This document shows positions 11,492 through 22,544 of a stretch of 64,000 bases of DNA, in pieces. The position numbers and the translations under genes are program-made. The stretch covers positions 103,028,436-103,092,435 of the forward strand of contig OZ005662.1 of NCBI GenBank assembly GCA_963930645.1, given 5' to 3'. The notes beneath the pieces are model-generated. The model was given only the letters and a program-made list of their open reading frames with translations, made no database searches and was not told the DNA's origin. Positions within the stretch are counted from its first letter, which is position 1, and each line of letters starts with the position of its first letter. Source of the stretch: Salticus scenicus (Eukaryota > Arthropoda > Arachnida > Araneae > Salticidae).

Positions 11492-12692
11492 ATTATGTTA
11501 TATAAAAAAAAAAGACTAACACCAGAAGAAACAAAAGGAAAAAATTATTGAAAAAGGTATCGAAGAGCGGGAAGGGCCTTGGTTTGGAGCCCTGAAGCTA
11601 TCGTCGAGAATTTAATACGTCTCGCTTATTATGTGATACAGTAGGATAGACCTAAATCTTTCAGAAAAATTCATAAGCTTGTCGTATCACGGCAGAAATG
11701 CAAGGAAATACGTTGTGAAGTTTAAAATATACAACAAGCGGTAGTTAATTCGTTGAGCGCCACGCGAAATCTTAAGGAAATCCCCATCAAACTACGCGCT
11801 TCTTAGAAACGCATTATGTTTACCGCGTTTCAATGAAATTCATTGAAATTCCTTAATGATAAAATCCTGCAATAAATAAAAGCTAAGTATATTTTAAATA
11901 AATTTTCAGTAATTAAAACAATGTCATTTTTTTATTTATTTTTTATTTATTTTTTATTTATTTTAGTTTTATATCATATTTGACACTGTCAGTCACTGGT
12001 GGTTTACGCGTATCATATTTAACACTGTTATCCACCGGTGGCTGACATAAACGGAAAGTTCAGTGTCAGCCACCGATGACTGACATAGTACTCAAGGTAG
12101 TAATCTCATAAAATCACTTTTCAAAATAAGTAAATAAAATATATCCTGTAATTATTTTATCCACATTTCTAAAATTCTTGGTGTAGTTTCATATGTCTTT
12201 TGATCTAAATCATGTACCAGATTGCAAAATTACATGTTATTGATTTCGAGAGACTAATTTACTTTAGTCAAATTTATATAATAAAAAAAGTGCAATGCAA
12301 AAGTTTTTTGTTTGAAGCACTCAGAAAAATTAGACCAAAAATAAAATAAAATAAAATAAATAAAATAAAATAAAATAAAATAAAATAAAAAGTGTTCAGT
12401 ATTATATTTTTTTCTAAACAGGATATTTTACAGAATTATTTTCTAATATTTTATGCAACCCGGTAAAATTTAGCAATGAAAATAAAGCTCTACTGCATTT
12501 TCTTACTATAAAAAAAATCAAAATCTTGTCACAAAGATACGGAATGTTCAGACAAAAAAAAAAAAAAAAAAAAAAAAAACAGAATTATTGTCTTTAATGT
12601 ATTGCATTGGTAGAAAGTTAATACATATTGATTAGAATTACAGTTTAATAAAATTAAACATAATTTATACGTCTCATTAATATATTAAAACC
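10106..12692. other. AT-rich DNA with low-complexity tracts
   Basis: No gene was recognised. It includes a G homopolymer at 10500-10511, a poly(A) run of about 28 at 11459-11487, TTTTATTTATT-type runs at 11925-11965, an (AAAAT)n stretch at 12340-12390 and poly(A) at 12557-12580. The segment 11540-11850 is less AT-rich than its surroundings, but no ORF or family match could be made for it. Confidence 0.5.
11969..12090. repeat. Triple motif with inverted copy (CACTG...CACCGGTGG)
   Basis: Two direct copies of a ~32-bp unit begin TATCATATTT(G/A)ACACTGT at 11972 and 12012. A third copy in opposite orientation (CAGTGTCAGCCACCGATGAC) starts near 12061. The copies could form a stem-loop. Function is unknown; it may be the remnant of a fold-back element. 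Confidence 0.45.
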
Positions 12693-12748
12693 AATGTAAC
12701 ATTTAAAATGAGATAAAAGATACAAAAATTAAAAACTTTAAAAATACA

Positions 12749-13068
12749 TTGGGCCGCGGTAGCCCAGTCGGTAGAGCGCCGGCCTCGTAATTGGAAGATT
12801 GCGGGTTCGGTACTCGAGCCGGCCAAAGACCGTCGTGTACACTAATGGTGGCTGGTGCACGTAAAATCTGTCGTGGCCGCAATGTCCTCCATGTTCCCAT
12901 CAAAAATTATACCTCTGGGGGTCACCGAAGCGGGAGAGCCATCCCTTCCATGGAGGATCAAAATTTCGATGGCATGTCTCCGGACCACTTCTAGGGGTGA
13001 GTCCCAGACCGTCGCCAATTGCCCATCTGCGCAGCACTAGTGCGACGTAAAACCCAACCAACCAACCA
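12749..13068 (+). mobile_element. tRNA-Thr-derived SINE, copy 1
   Basis: A tRNA-like head (about 12752-12826) has an A box TAGCCCAGTCGG, an anticodon loop CTCGTAA (anticodon CGT, Thr) and a degenerate B box near GGGTTCGGTACTC. It is followed by a unique ~220-bp body and an ACCA-type tetranucleotide tail. The insertion is flanked by an 11-bp direct duplication TTAAAAATACA (12738-12748 and 13069-13079). The flanks rejoin into a sequence present unbroken at the corresponding place of the other PLE copy (about 16205), which confirms insertion into an existing element. A second copy lies at 63065-63376. Short ORFs inside it are not genes. Confidence 0.85.
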
Positions 13069-13106
13069 TTAAAAATACACTTTAATTAAAAAACATTAAA
13101 ACATAA

Positions 13107-13146
13107 GACAGACGTTTCGTCTAGAACAGTATCCTTCCTCAGTGTC
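13107..13146 (-). ncRNA. Hammerhead-like motif at the PLE end (left copy)
   Basis: The minus-strand order is stem I GACA, core CTGAGGA, a stem II region of 17 nt, GAAA, CGTC and stem I' TGTC. The ACGU/GUC arrangement gives the two-base-pair stem III typical of PLE hammerheads. Stem II here pairs less well than in the right copy (tandem G/A mismatches), so this copy may be inactive. Confidence 0.45.
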
Positions 13147-13176
13147 AAACATACAAGCACAACATTTACAAAAATT

Positions 13177-13455
13177 CTAAATACACCATAGCAAGATTAA
13201 ATATTCAGGAGGAATAGCTTTAGCCTCGTTCAAGGCAGAATGTTGCATTTTAGTAAAAGCGCCCTCTAGAAAAATACGGGATTCATAAATATTTATATTA
13301 GAAGCTAAAATTTTAAAGTTTTCAAAATAATGATCACTATTGAGAGAATGGATTACGAGTTTAGATCTCAAATCTCCTATTTTATATGAGCGTTTATGTT
13401 CCTTTAATCTAATTTCACCTGTTCTGCCAGTTTCACCTATATTATGTAGCATCAC
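13177..13455 (-). pseudogene. PLE GIY-YIG endonuclease domain, left copy
   Basis: This frame encodes NIGETGRTGEIRLKEHKRSYK and about 70 further residues, ending at a stop 13177-13179. In Penelope-like elements the RT is followed by a GIY-YIG endonuclease with the signature YIGETGR and a following H...K. Here the first Tyr of the motif is replaced by Asn because of an extra base just upstream, which also puts the domain out of frame with RT. Its body is otherwise open, unlike the right copy, which has an in-frame stop. Confidence 0.75.
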
Positions 13456-13479
13456 AATTTTTACAAGGAATACTATAGA

Positions 13480-14373
13480 TTACACCAAGACGTTTAAGAG
13501 GGGGGACAGCGGGTTTAAAGTTTGAGAAAAAGTTACTAATACGGAGTTGAGGTTTAAAGCTAGTAGAAATATTAACTGTTCTAAGTAATTTAGAGATATT
13601 TTCAGAAATACCTTTATAATAAGAGTAGTACGATAAGTGGAATTTTTAACTTTAGGATAAACTGATTTAAATGAAAAATAAAACTTTTCTTTATAAATTC
13701 TTTTAATAAAACGAGGGGGGTAACCATTATTTTTTAAATTAGAAAAAATTTTGGATAGTTCAATATTTAATAATTTGGGATTACTACAATAATGCTTTGC
13801 ACGATGCAAAAGAGTACGAATGACTGCAAGTTTATGCGATAAAGGATTAGCTGAATTGAAGTTAAGATATTGACCAGAGAAGGTGGGTTTTCTATAGACT
13901 GACGTTGAAAAATGTAAAAAATGATTGACTGTTTTATGCATTATAAGGATGTCAAGAAAGGGCAGTTCATTATTAATTTCTGTTTCAAGGGTAAACTGGA
14001 TAGCAGGACATAAAGAGTTAGCAAAATCTAAAATATCGTTAACATAAGGTTGCTTAGTAATTATAAAAATATCATCCACATACCTTTTAAAGAAATTTTT
14101 TTTATCATGTAACTGGAAATTAATTTTGTTTTCTAAGTGTTGCATTGCAATTTCAGCAATATTGACAGATATAGAGGCACCCATGGTAGTTCCGTTAATT
14201 TGACGGTAGTAAGAATCATTAAAAATAAAACAATTAGAAGATAAACAAAAAGTGGTAAGATCAAGTACAGTATTTAAATTTAAATTAGTGTCAATATTGA
14301 AATTAGGATATATATCTTGAATAATATTACATGCAAATGGTGTGGGAATAGAAGTAAAGAGAGATACAACATT
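13480..14373 (-). pseudogene. PLE reverse transcriptase, left copy fragment
   Basis: The minus-strand frame carries RT motif B (GTTMGASIS), motif C (RYVDDIFIITK), the conserved NNELPFLDILI and SVYRKPTFS, matching the right copy residue for residue with few changes. A 4-bp deletion near 13630 shifts the frame after NSTYRTT, so the last ~50 residues before the endonuclease are read out of frame. The part upstream of motif A is missing. Confidence 0.85.
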
Positions 14374-15567
14374 TCCTTCAAATTATAATTCTGATATACA
14401 AGTTTTGAAAAACTTATCGAGTGACCCTTCAATTGTCATTACACGTGCTGATAAAGGCCGCATTACTGTGATCCTTGGCAAGTCTGTTTATGATGAAAAA
14501 GCATATGAACTCTTAAACGATAATTCCACTTATAAACTCTTAGACAAAGACTTAACCCCGTCATTCCAAAGCAAACTTAATTCGCTCATTAGTGAACTTG
14601 AAAAGTCTAAATCCATTGATCGTGCTCTCTCTTCAAAGTTAAAATGTTATACTGGTTCTGCACCTATCTTTTATGGTTTACCTAAAATCCATAAACCTAA
14701 CATCCCCCTTCGTCCCATTGTTGATTATACTAAGTCACCTCTTTACAATCTTTCACGTTTTCTATCAAATTTATTAAAACCCCTCATTACTTCTTCTAAT
14801 TATAGTTTACATTCTGCTTTTGAGTTCCTATATGCTTTAAAATTAATTCAAGTTCCCTCGAGCTGTATTATGATATCTTTAGATGTTGTATCTCTCTTTA
14901 CTTCTATTCCCACACCATTTGCATGTAATATTATTCAAGATATATATCCTAATTTCAATATTGACACTAATTTAAATTTAAATACTGTACTTGATCTTAC
15001 CACTTTTTGTTTATCTTCTAATTGTTTTATTTTTAATGATTCTTACTACCGTCAAATTAACGGAACTACCATGGGTGCCTCTATATCTGTCATTATTGCT
15101 GAAATTGCAATGCAACACTTAGAAAACAAAATTAATTCCCAGTTACATGATAAAAAAAATTTCTGGAAAAGGTATGTGGATGATATTTTTATAATTACTA
15201 AGCAACATTATGTTAACGATATTTTAGATTTTGCTAACTCTTTATGTCCTGCTCTCCAGTTTACCCTTGAAACAGAAATTAATAATGAACTGCCCTTTCT
15301 TGACATCCTTATAATGCATAAAACAGTCAATCATTTTTTACATTTTTCAACTTCAGTCTATAGAAAACCCACCTTCTCTTTTCAATATCTTAACTTCAAT
15401 TCAGCTAATCCTTTATGGCATAAACTTGCAGTCATTCGTACTCTTTTACATCGTGCAAAGCATTATTGTAGTAATCCCGAATTATTAAATATTGAACTAT
15501 CCAAAATTTTTTCTGATTTAAAAAATAATGGTTACCCCCCTCGTTTTATTAAAAGAATTTATAAAGA

Positions 15568-15613
<46 letters not shown>

Positions 15614-15838
15614 GTTTATCCTAAAGTTAAAAATTCCACTTATCGTACTACTATCCCTTATTATAAAGGTATTTCTGAAAATATCTCTAAATTACTTAGA
15701 ACAGTTAATATTTCTACTAGCTTTAAACCTCAACTCCGTATTAGTAACTTTTTCTCAAACTTTAAACCCGCTGTCCCCCCTCTTAAACGTCTTGGTGTAA
15801 TCTATAGTATTCCTTGTAAAAATTGTGATGCTACATAA
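14374..15838 (+). pseudogene. PLE reverse transcriptase, right copy
   Basis: The open frame extends from 14342, but its first ten or so residues come from the antisense end of the neighbouring copy. True PLE sequence starts near residue 11. Numbering from codon 14342, visible features are a TRADKGRITVIL block (34-45), YGLPKIHKPNIPLRPIV (111-127), motif A SLDVVSLFTSIP (179-190, Asp181), motif B GTTMGASIS (241-249), motif C RYVDDIF (277-283, Asp280/281) and NNELPFLDI (314-322). It ends in C..C (IPCKNCDAT) just before the endonuclease, where an extra base gives TAA. A run of 37 T at 15571-15607 replaces about 20 bp of normal sequence and encodes poly-Phe, keeping the frame. No normal start codon is visible, so this is a truncated copy. 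Confidence 0.85.
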
Positions 15839-16100
15839 TATCGGTGAAACTGGCAGAACAGGTGAAATTAGATTAAAGGAACATAAACGCTCATATAAAA
15901 TAGAAGATTAGAGATCTAAACTCGTAATCCATTCTCTCAATAGAGATCATATTCCGGATTTTGAAAACTTTAAAATTTTAGCTTCTAATATAAATATTTA
16001 TGAATCCCGTAATTTTCTGGAGGGCGCTTTTACTAAAATGCAACATTCTGCCTTGAACGAGGCTAAAGCTATTCCTCCTGAATATTTAATCTTGCTATGA
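15826..16100 (+). pseudogene. PLE GIY-YIG endonuclease domain, right copy (stop codon)
   Basis: It is the same domain as in the left copy (NIGETGRTGEIRLKEHKRSYK) but with a TAG stop at 15909-15911, where the left copy has a sense codon (Leu in GDLRSK). It lies out of frame with the RT through the same extra A found in the left copy. The C-terminal part (NEAKAIPPEYLILL) is preserved downstream of the stop. Confidence 0.75.
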
Positions 16101-16139
16101 TGTATTTAGAATTTTTGTAAATGTTGTGCTTGTATGTTT

Positions 16140-16179
16140 GACACTGAGGAGGGATAGTGTTCTAGCCGAAACGTCTGTC
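16140..16179 (+). ncRNA. Hammerhead-like motif at the PLE end (right copy)
   Basis: GACA (16140-16143) pairs with TGTC (16176-16179) as stem I. The core CTGAGGA is at 16144-16150. Stem II pairs GGATAG (16152-16157) with CTAGCC (16162-16167), with one A/G mismatch, after an extra G at 16151. The core GAAA is at 16168-16171, and CGTC provides the two-pair stem III and a GUC cleavage triplet. Hammerheads at PLE ends are established; this copy's activity is not shown. Confidence 0.55.
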
Positions 16180-16262
16180 TTATGTTTTAATGTTTTTTAA
16201 TTAAAATGTATTTTTAAAGTTTTAAATTTTTGTATCTTTTATCTCATTTTAAATGTTACATT

Positions 16263-17439
16263 AGAATTGCAATTAATGCACTCAGTTTTTTCTTGAACAT
16301 CTTTCACAAACAACCATTTTCAAAACGTGATATAATTAAAATTTATAGAGAAAAATGTTCAGTTGCAGTTTAATCGAATGTCATCGAAATATTTTACGGA
16401 AACATATTCGGATATTCTCGTATCAGAGAAAAATTGGCTATTACATACAAATCAATCATTACGGGCAGGATACTTACCAAAATTCTTTTCCAGATATGTA
16501 GTAATAAAGTTATCGATTAAGAAATGAGTATCGATAAAAATGATAATGCAAATATCATGTGTAATTATACTCCTGCAGACTCTGCATGTACGTATATCAT
16601 GTATATAATATTTATTTTTCTAATAACTCTAAATGTGTATTTCATATCTGATTTGGCATTGTAAAGAAAATTAAAAACAAATACTAATAATGTAATTTTA
16701 TTGAAATATTTTCTTTCTTGCATCTAAAAATAACCGATATTATATTTTGAAATTTTATTAATCATATTTTTGAAAACAAGTGTATAAATTTTGCAGTTTG
16801 AAAGTAACACTTTGCTTTTAAGCAAATTTAGCATAGTGTAAAAAATATCATCTACTTCACTAACTAAAATGTATTTCTTTAATTAAAAATTAATATTAAA
16901 TTCTAACAATTGTTAAAATAATTTTTAAGAATACATTAATGAAAATTATTTTATTTACTAACGTTCATTTGGAATTTGCATTAAAAAATCAAAAATTAAA
17001 ATTCAGTGAATGGATAAAACTAAAATCTGATTTAGATAGAAATAAGGAATGTTTTAGAAATTCTAATTAAAATAATTAAGATTAAACAAGAATTAATTAA
17101 TTATTAAAATTAATTTTTTCGAGAAGAAAATGAAAAATTAATTATTTTTAATATTAAATAATCTTTATTATTTTTAAAAAAAGAACAGAAATGAAAAACA
17201 TATAATTTGTTAAAGAAAATACATTGAATGTTAATGAATTATGGATATGAAGACTTTTTTGTACGAAAGAAAAAGTCTGTAAACATGACTTATTAAAAAG
17301 TATATTAACGTAGAATATTCATTAAAAATAAACATTTAATGCACAGAAAAAAAAAAAAAATCATAAGATTTCTGAGGTGAAGTTTTGTCAAAATTGTCAT
17401 TTTTAAAAAACTCAATTAATTACGATTTTAAATTTGTAT
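16263..17439. other. AT-rich DNA, nothing recognised
   Basis: Very high A/T content with short poly(A) tracts; no ORF, RNA gene or repeat boundary was identified. Confidence 0.5.
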
Positions 17440-17580
17440 AATGCTGCTATGGGCGTATGTGTTATTACTTAGAAAAAAATATATACTGATGCATTTGCTT
17501 ATGCAATTAAATAGAAATAAAGATAATTATAAAATAAAAGAATTATAATTTTCTAAGCAAAGAAATAATGTAAATAAAAT
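17440..17580 (+). repeat. Dispersed ~130-bp repeat, copy 1
   Basis: The phrase order 'atgctgctatgggcg', 'ttattacttagaaa', 'tatactgatgcatttg', 'atagaaataaagata' and 'taagcaaagaaataatgta' is shared with 18425-18560 in the same orientation, about 985 bp away. It may be two old copies of one repeat or the ends of a larger direct duplication. Confidence 0.6.
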
Positions 17581-18424
17581 CTAATTTAATTTAATTTAAT
17601 TTATTCCAATAAAAAAGAATATTTTATTCTATAATATCCTCTGAAATCAATTCATTCTATTATAAAAGTCAATCTCTATTTAATTTAATTTGTATTTTTT
17701 ACTAAGGGACTTATTCATTTGTAAATAGATACTTTTTCCTTTTTCAACAACGTTAGGTTTCAATATCTCATTTAATCATAGATAGAAAATAATTTGTTTG
17801 TCTAAATTACTTTCTAATATAAACAGAAGTTGCGAAATGTATTTCATTTCCGGTGATTTGTGCTATCATAATAAATTATTTCATTCTCATTGACGTGAAC
17901 AGATGCTGGATTCGTTTCTTTTAATAATAATAATAAAATAATTCTTAATGATATATTCCTGGCGTCGATAAAAAATAGTTATGTTTGGCATAATTTACGT
18001 TGCCAAGCCTGTCTTTGTCTTTTGGATAACGGAATAAATTTTTAAATTAACCAATTGAAACATTCTTTTGGCGCTTTATTTGGCATTAGTTTATTAATTT
18101 CGGGTTTGAATTGGCGAATATAATTTAGTATACTTTTGGCTTTCAAACTGTCAATATCTCTTGTGTACTGACGTAAGAAACAACTGCCCTAGTATGCTCT
18201 CCCTGTCTCTCTAGCCTATAGAATTTTACGAGAACCGTGTAAGTGCTTACTTGATTGTTCATGTCTTTAGCATAAAAATAAAAAAAATGTTTTATTAGAA
18301 ATGACTGCTGTTATTTTTGTTAAGTGGCACTCTTTTAAAAGGATATACGGTCTTCCAGCCTGGGTCTTTTGCTAAGCAATGTACTATATAATGGTTCCAT
18401 TAATTTCACTGACAAAATCTTCTT
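17581..18424. other. AT-rich DNA, nothing recognised
   Basis: No gene or structured element could be supported. Confidence 0.45.
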
Positions 18425-18560
18425 TACAAATGTTGCTGTGGACGCACCAGTTATTATTTAGAAATAAATATATACTGATGCATTTGTCTATGCAAATGCA
18501 TAGAAATAAAGATATTTATAAAAGAAAAAAAATATACTTTTTTAAGCAAAGAAATAATGT
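18425..18560 (+). repeat. Dispersed ~130-bp repeat, copy 2
   Basis: Matches 17440-17580 in the same orientation with scattered differences. The ORF that covers it shows no protein-family features. Confidence 0.6.
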
Positions 18561-19750
18561 ATATTTATCTATCTATGTAAATCTCGTGATAATATCTTTT
18601 AATAACTTTGATACATTTAATCAAAACCCATACTTTTAGCTTATTGAGAATTAATTTTTGAGAAAAAATTCTCACTGACAAAAAAAGTTTGTGATTGACA
18701 TTTAGAAGCTAAATATTGTCTCTAGTAAAAACAGTTCTATGTCACGCTTATAAATTTTAGTTCCCTTTGCTAGTGAATTTTAAAAATTCCTATTAAAATT
18801 CCAGAGCGTTTTCCTGTATTATTGTGGTCAAACGTGTTTAAAAATATCTTTTCAAATAAATGCAAACATAAGAGGTGAGTTTTAGTAACTATAATTTTGG
18901 TTTGTAACCCAATTCTAGAAATTCAAGCGAGAATTTCTCGCAATACAAACGATTCGTAGTATTCATATCGTATTGTTTCACCATTTAAATAATTTGGTAT
19001 GTTACTCACACGACTTTCTCTTACCCTGAAATTTGATACTATAAATACAGGTTGGAGATTAAGAGGTAAGATAACGAGTACTGTCATGTAAACCTATGTT
19101 AAACAATTCAAATTAGGCTTCGGAAGTGTTTTATATTATAATTAGTTCTGCGTGAGGAGGGCTGCCGCTCTCCTAAACTCCCGTTTCATTAATGCACCTA
19201 CATTTATATAGAATTTAATTCGGTTATTAAAAGTAAAAGTTTACTTAAAATGATACAGACAATTTTCACACGCAACATTCATTGAAACTTATCAATCTTG
19301 ATCAAATTTTCCAGCAACAAACTTATATTAATTTCAAAATACAACATTTGGATCTCCTAAAATTATTCGCTTTTAAGTTATTCTAAAAGTAGTATAACAC
19401 TGAATATCCAAAAAAAGTTGAATTTGCCAGAAGCCAAATTATTATTAAAAAGAAAATTAATATTGTGCAATAGTGAAAGCAAAATCATTCAAAGGAAGAT
19501 TCAACATAAAATTCTTGGTTCACGACCCAGTTTTTATACTTCCGCTGGCAGTACAGTTTTAATATAGCCTCACCTCCTCCCCCCCCCTTTCATGATGCAT
19601 TTTAAATTTTTGTGGCTTTGATGGCGACGACTTTTCATTTGTTTATTTTGGCACAATATTTTGTTTAAAAAAAATATATCACTATTTTCATTATACTTTT
19701 TATGATTCCGTTTAGTCAATTTAAGATAATAATAATAATAATAATAATAG

Positions 19751-19789
<39 letters not shown>

Positions 19790-20501
19790 GTATTGCACAT
19801 ATATCTTTAAAATATTGCTATGTTTAAAATGCCGATTGAAAAGATTCTGAAGGAGCAACTGTTAAAAATACAATTTTCCATAATAAAATAATTTATCAGA
19901 CAAATGTGGTAACTTTTTCTTATGAGACCATTGGGGTGAAACCAGATGCTTAAATATTGTCCATTTAAAAATATTATTTTTTATCCGTATTTTACATCAT
20001 TATCGTGTTGTTTCGACAAAAAATAATTGTAACTGATCCATGTACGAGAAATATTATATGGATAATTGGGGGACTGCTGTATTACAATACCAGCATTTTT
20101 GACTGAAGTTACTTTCTTGATGTACATTGTGCATGAAAAATCTGAGTAAGATTTTAAAAAATATGTTTTCTAAGCCTTATTTCAAGAAATCTTAGATTTT
20201 AAAAGGTTGTAACAATTTCTCAACTTATGTGTTCCATTTAAATCCTGAGTTCTGTTGATTCTGTGTTTAAGGTCATGTTATTAAAAATTTATATTTATTT
20301 CCATATGCTTGATTTATCTTTCAACTTTATGTCATTTTTCTATATTTTTATTTCTTTAATTTCTGTATAGTCATTATAAAAGATGTTAGTGAAAGCGCTA
20401 AGTAAAAGAAATTTTAATAGAGTACTTTTTTTCCCCCACAATAAATTCACATATTCAAACTATATCATATTAAATAATAAACGTATTACAACTTTAGTTA
20501 A

Positions 20502-20532
<31 letters not shown>

Positions 20533-21479
20533 TATGTATTCTTAAATGTTTATTTTTTTTATAAAGTCTAGCATAGAACGAAAATTTCTCAAGAAAGACA
20601 TAAAAATTTATTTTCTTTTTTAACATTAAAAAATACATGTTTATTTATACTCGCTTTCAAAGTTTTTCAAACTTTAGTTTTAGCTAGAAATTTGTATACT
20701 GAAATTCAAATTAAACATTTTCATAAAGATGTTGTAAAAATTTATGAATATGTTTTTGTTGAATCTTGTACTGATGTAAAACTTTTGTATATGAATATTT
20801 TCGAATAGGAAGGCTTATTCTCCAGAAGTTTGGTTTTATCCTAAAATGCACATTTTGAAAATGATTTACATTTTCATAAAAATATCATAACTTTTTCGGA
20901 GTTTTATAAACATTTTGCAATAATATCGAACTTGCAATATCCTCATATTTTTATGTATTTTTATTATTATTATTATACATACATTCATATACACAGGCAA
21001 ATTGTTAAATGGAAAACTCCTACGAATACGAAAAAACAACATATATTTATATCATATAAGTAATTCTTTACTTTGAATGGAATCTATAAAAGACTTGAAT
21101 AAAAACTTTTATATTACGAGACTATCGTGAAATATTCATGTAATTTATTCTTTCTTCCAACAAGTTCTTAAAAACTTTTAAAAGCAAGGAAAGTTTAAAT
21201 CAATATATCTGTTTTATATATTTTTAATAATTCATTTTTCGTATAACACTAAGGAAAAGTTTTAAGCAACTTTGCTTTCAGTAAAGTAAAAATTGTCTTA
21301 AAACTTTTCTAACATTTTCTAAAAATGTAATAGAATAATGTTTATCAAAATATTCCTTAACCATAACAGTACCTTCTGTTTTGATTCTAGGTACATTTAA
21401 TTTTACAGGAAATTTAATTAAAAAAAAAAAAAAGTTATTCTTTGTTTCCTTCCTGAAAATGTTTTTAACTTTCTTTTAT
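18561..21479. other. AT-rich DNA with microsatellites
   Basis: No gene was recognised. Simple repeats are a C run at 19580-19589, (AAT)n then (TA)n at 19727-19786, and (AAT)n at 20503-20531. Confidence 0.5.
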
Positions 21480-22342
21480 ATTAAATAGAAAAAGTATTGG
21501 ATTCGTAAAAAATTTCGACTTCCGGTTTTCAACGAATTAACACGTTTTGAGGGACCTAGAGCATGATTTGATCATTTTTAGAAAATGTCTGTCTGTCCGT
21601 CTGTATATGTCTGTGTGAGACAATTATTTTGTGGCGGTTGTATCTTCGTAACTACTGCTCAGATCTGTATATAAACTTATATGTAGATGCTCTTTGTCTT
21701 AAATTAGTGCCTGTCAACTTTTGGTGTCAACCGCTCATCAGGTAGCGCTGCTATACAGAGATTTCCGCAATTTAAGGGGATCTGTATCATAGGTTCTATT
21801 GCGGATAGTCAAACAAAACTTGATATGTGAAAAGGATATTATGAGATATTACGCTCATTCAAATTTAAAGATTATCCGCCAAAAGGTGGCGCTACTATAC
21901 AGCGATTTCCACAGTTTAAGGGAAAGACATATCTCACCAACTACACAGAACTGCATATAAATTTATATGTGCATGCACCTTGGCATAAATTAATGCCCGC
22001 CAACCTTTGGTGTCAACAGCGCAACAGGTTGCGCTGCTATATTGCAATTTTCCTCGATAATGGGAAGGTGTCAACTTCTATGGCATGTAACTGTACGAAT
22101 CCTGACATGTGTGATAACTATTATAAAAACGCATTTTTTAAAATGCTATTTATAGACAATAAAACTGACTTTCTTTGGATATTTAGTGTTAGTACTTTTT
22201 TAGATGAAACTCTTTTGCATTCATCCGGTTAGATAACTTTAATAAATAATAGTTTTAATAAATTATTTGCACTTAGTGAATTAATATAGGAGAATATAGA
22301 AGAAAGTCTTGTGATGGCCAAAACATACTAGTTTCTAAATGA
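21480..22342 (+). repeat. Unclassified long repeat, copy 1 (~0.86 kb)
   Basis: It starts with 'gtattggattcgtaaaa', 'tttcgacttccggtttt' and a TGTCTGTC-type run. Its interior contains two diverged copies of a ~130-bp unit ('ctgcatataaatttatatg' to 'caggttgcgctgctata', at about 21660 and 21940). It ends with 'gaagaaagtcttgtgatgg' and 'catactagtttctaaa'. The same head and tail bound 22545-23349. No coding capacity was seen and the class is unknown. Confidence 0.65.
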
Positions 22343-22384
22343 AACACGTTTATGATAGTTTTTACGTATATATGTATATATATA

Positions 22385-22402
22385 TGTGTGTGTGTGTGTA
22401 AG

Positions 22403-22437
<35 letters not shown>
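22385..22437. repeat. Microsatellite and poly(T) tract
   Basis: A (TG)n run is followed by about 29 T residues at 22408-22436. Confidence 0.8.
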
Positions 22438-22440
<3 letters not shown>

Positions 22441-22544
22441 TATTTTTATGATTAAAGGCTGTCTACTTGTGAACAATGAGTTTCAACCTCTAATTTCACT
22501 TTTTATAACACATTGTAAATAAGCTATTTTTACTTTCTTCTATC

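Larger units (their letters stand above)
12693..14373 (-). mobile_element. Penelope-like element, left copy (5'-truncated)
   Basis: The minus-strand copy runs from 14373 to 12693 and matches the right-hand PLE copy over its whole length, apart from small indels and the SINE inserted at 12749-13068. It begins inside RT motif A ('VVSLFTSIP'), so it lacks the N-terminal third of RT present in the right copy. It ends with the same 3' sequence ('gttacatt') as the right copy. Head-to-head or tandem arrangements of partial copies are well known for Penelope-like elements. Confidence 0.85.
14374..16262 (+). mobile_element. Penelope-like element, right copy (5'-truncated)
   Basis: Plus-strand copy, head to head with the left copy; the junction is at about 14373/14374. 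It holds RT, a broken endonuclease, a hammerhead-like motif and a 3' AT-rich tail ending 'gttacatt'. It is about 0.56 kb longer at its 5' end than the left copy but still lacks the N-terminal region of a full PLE. Apart from the poly(T) insertion it is very similar to the left copy. Confidence 0.85.

Noticed and set aside
12791..13040. Protein-coding ORFs over the tRNA-Thr SINE (also 63012-63350)
   Set aside because: They are translations of a GC-richer SINE in several frames, repeated at the second SINE copy.
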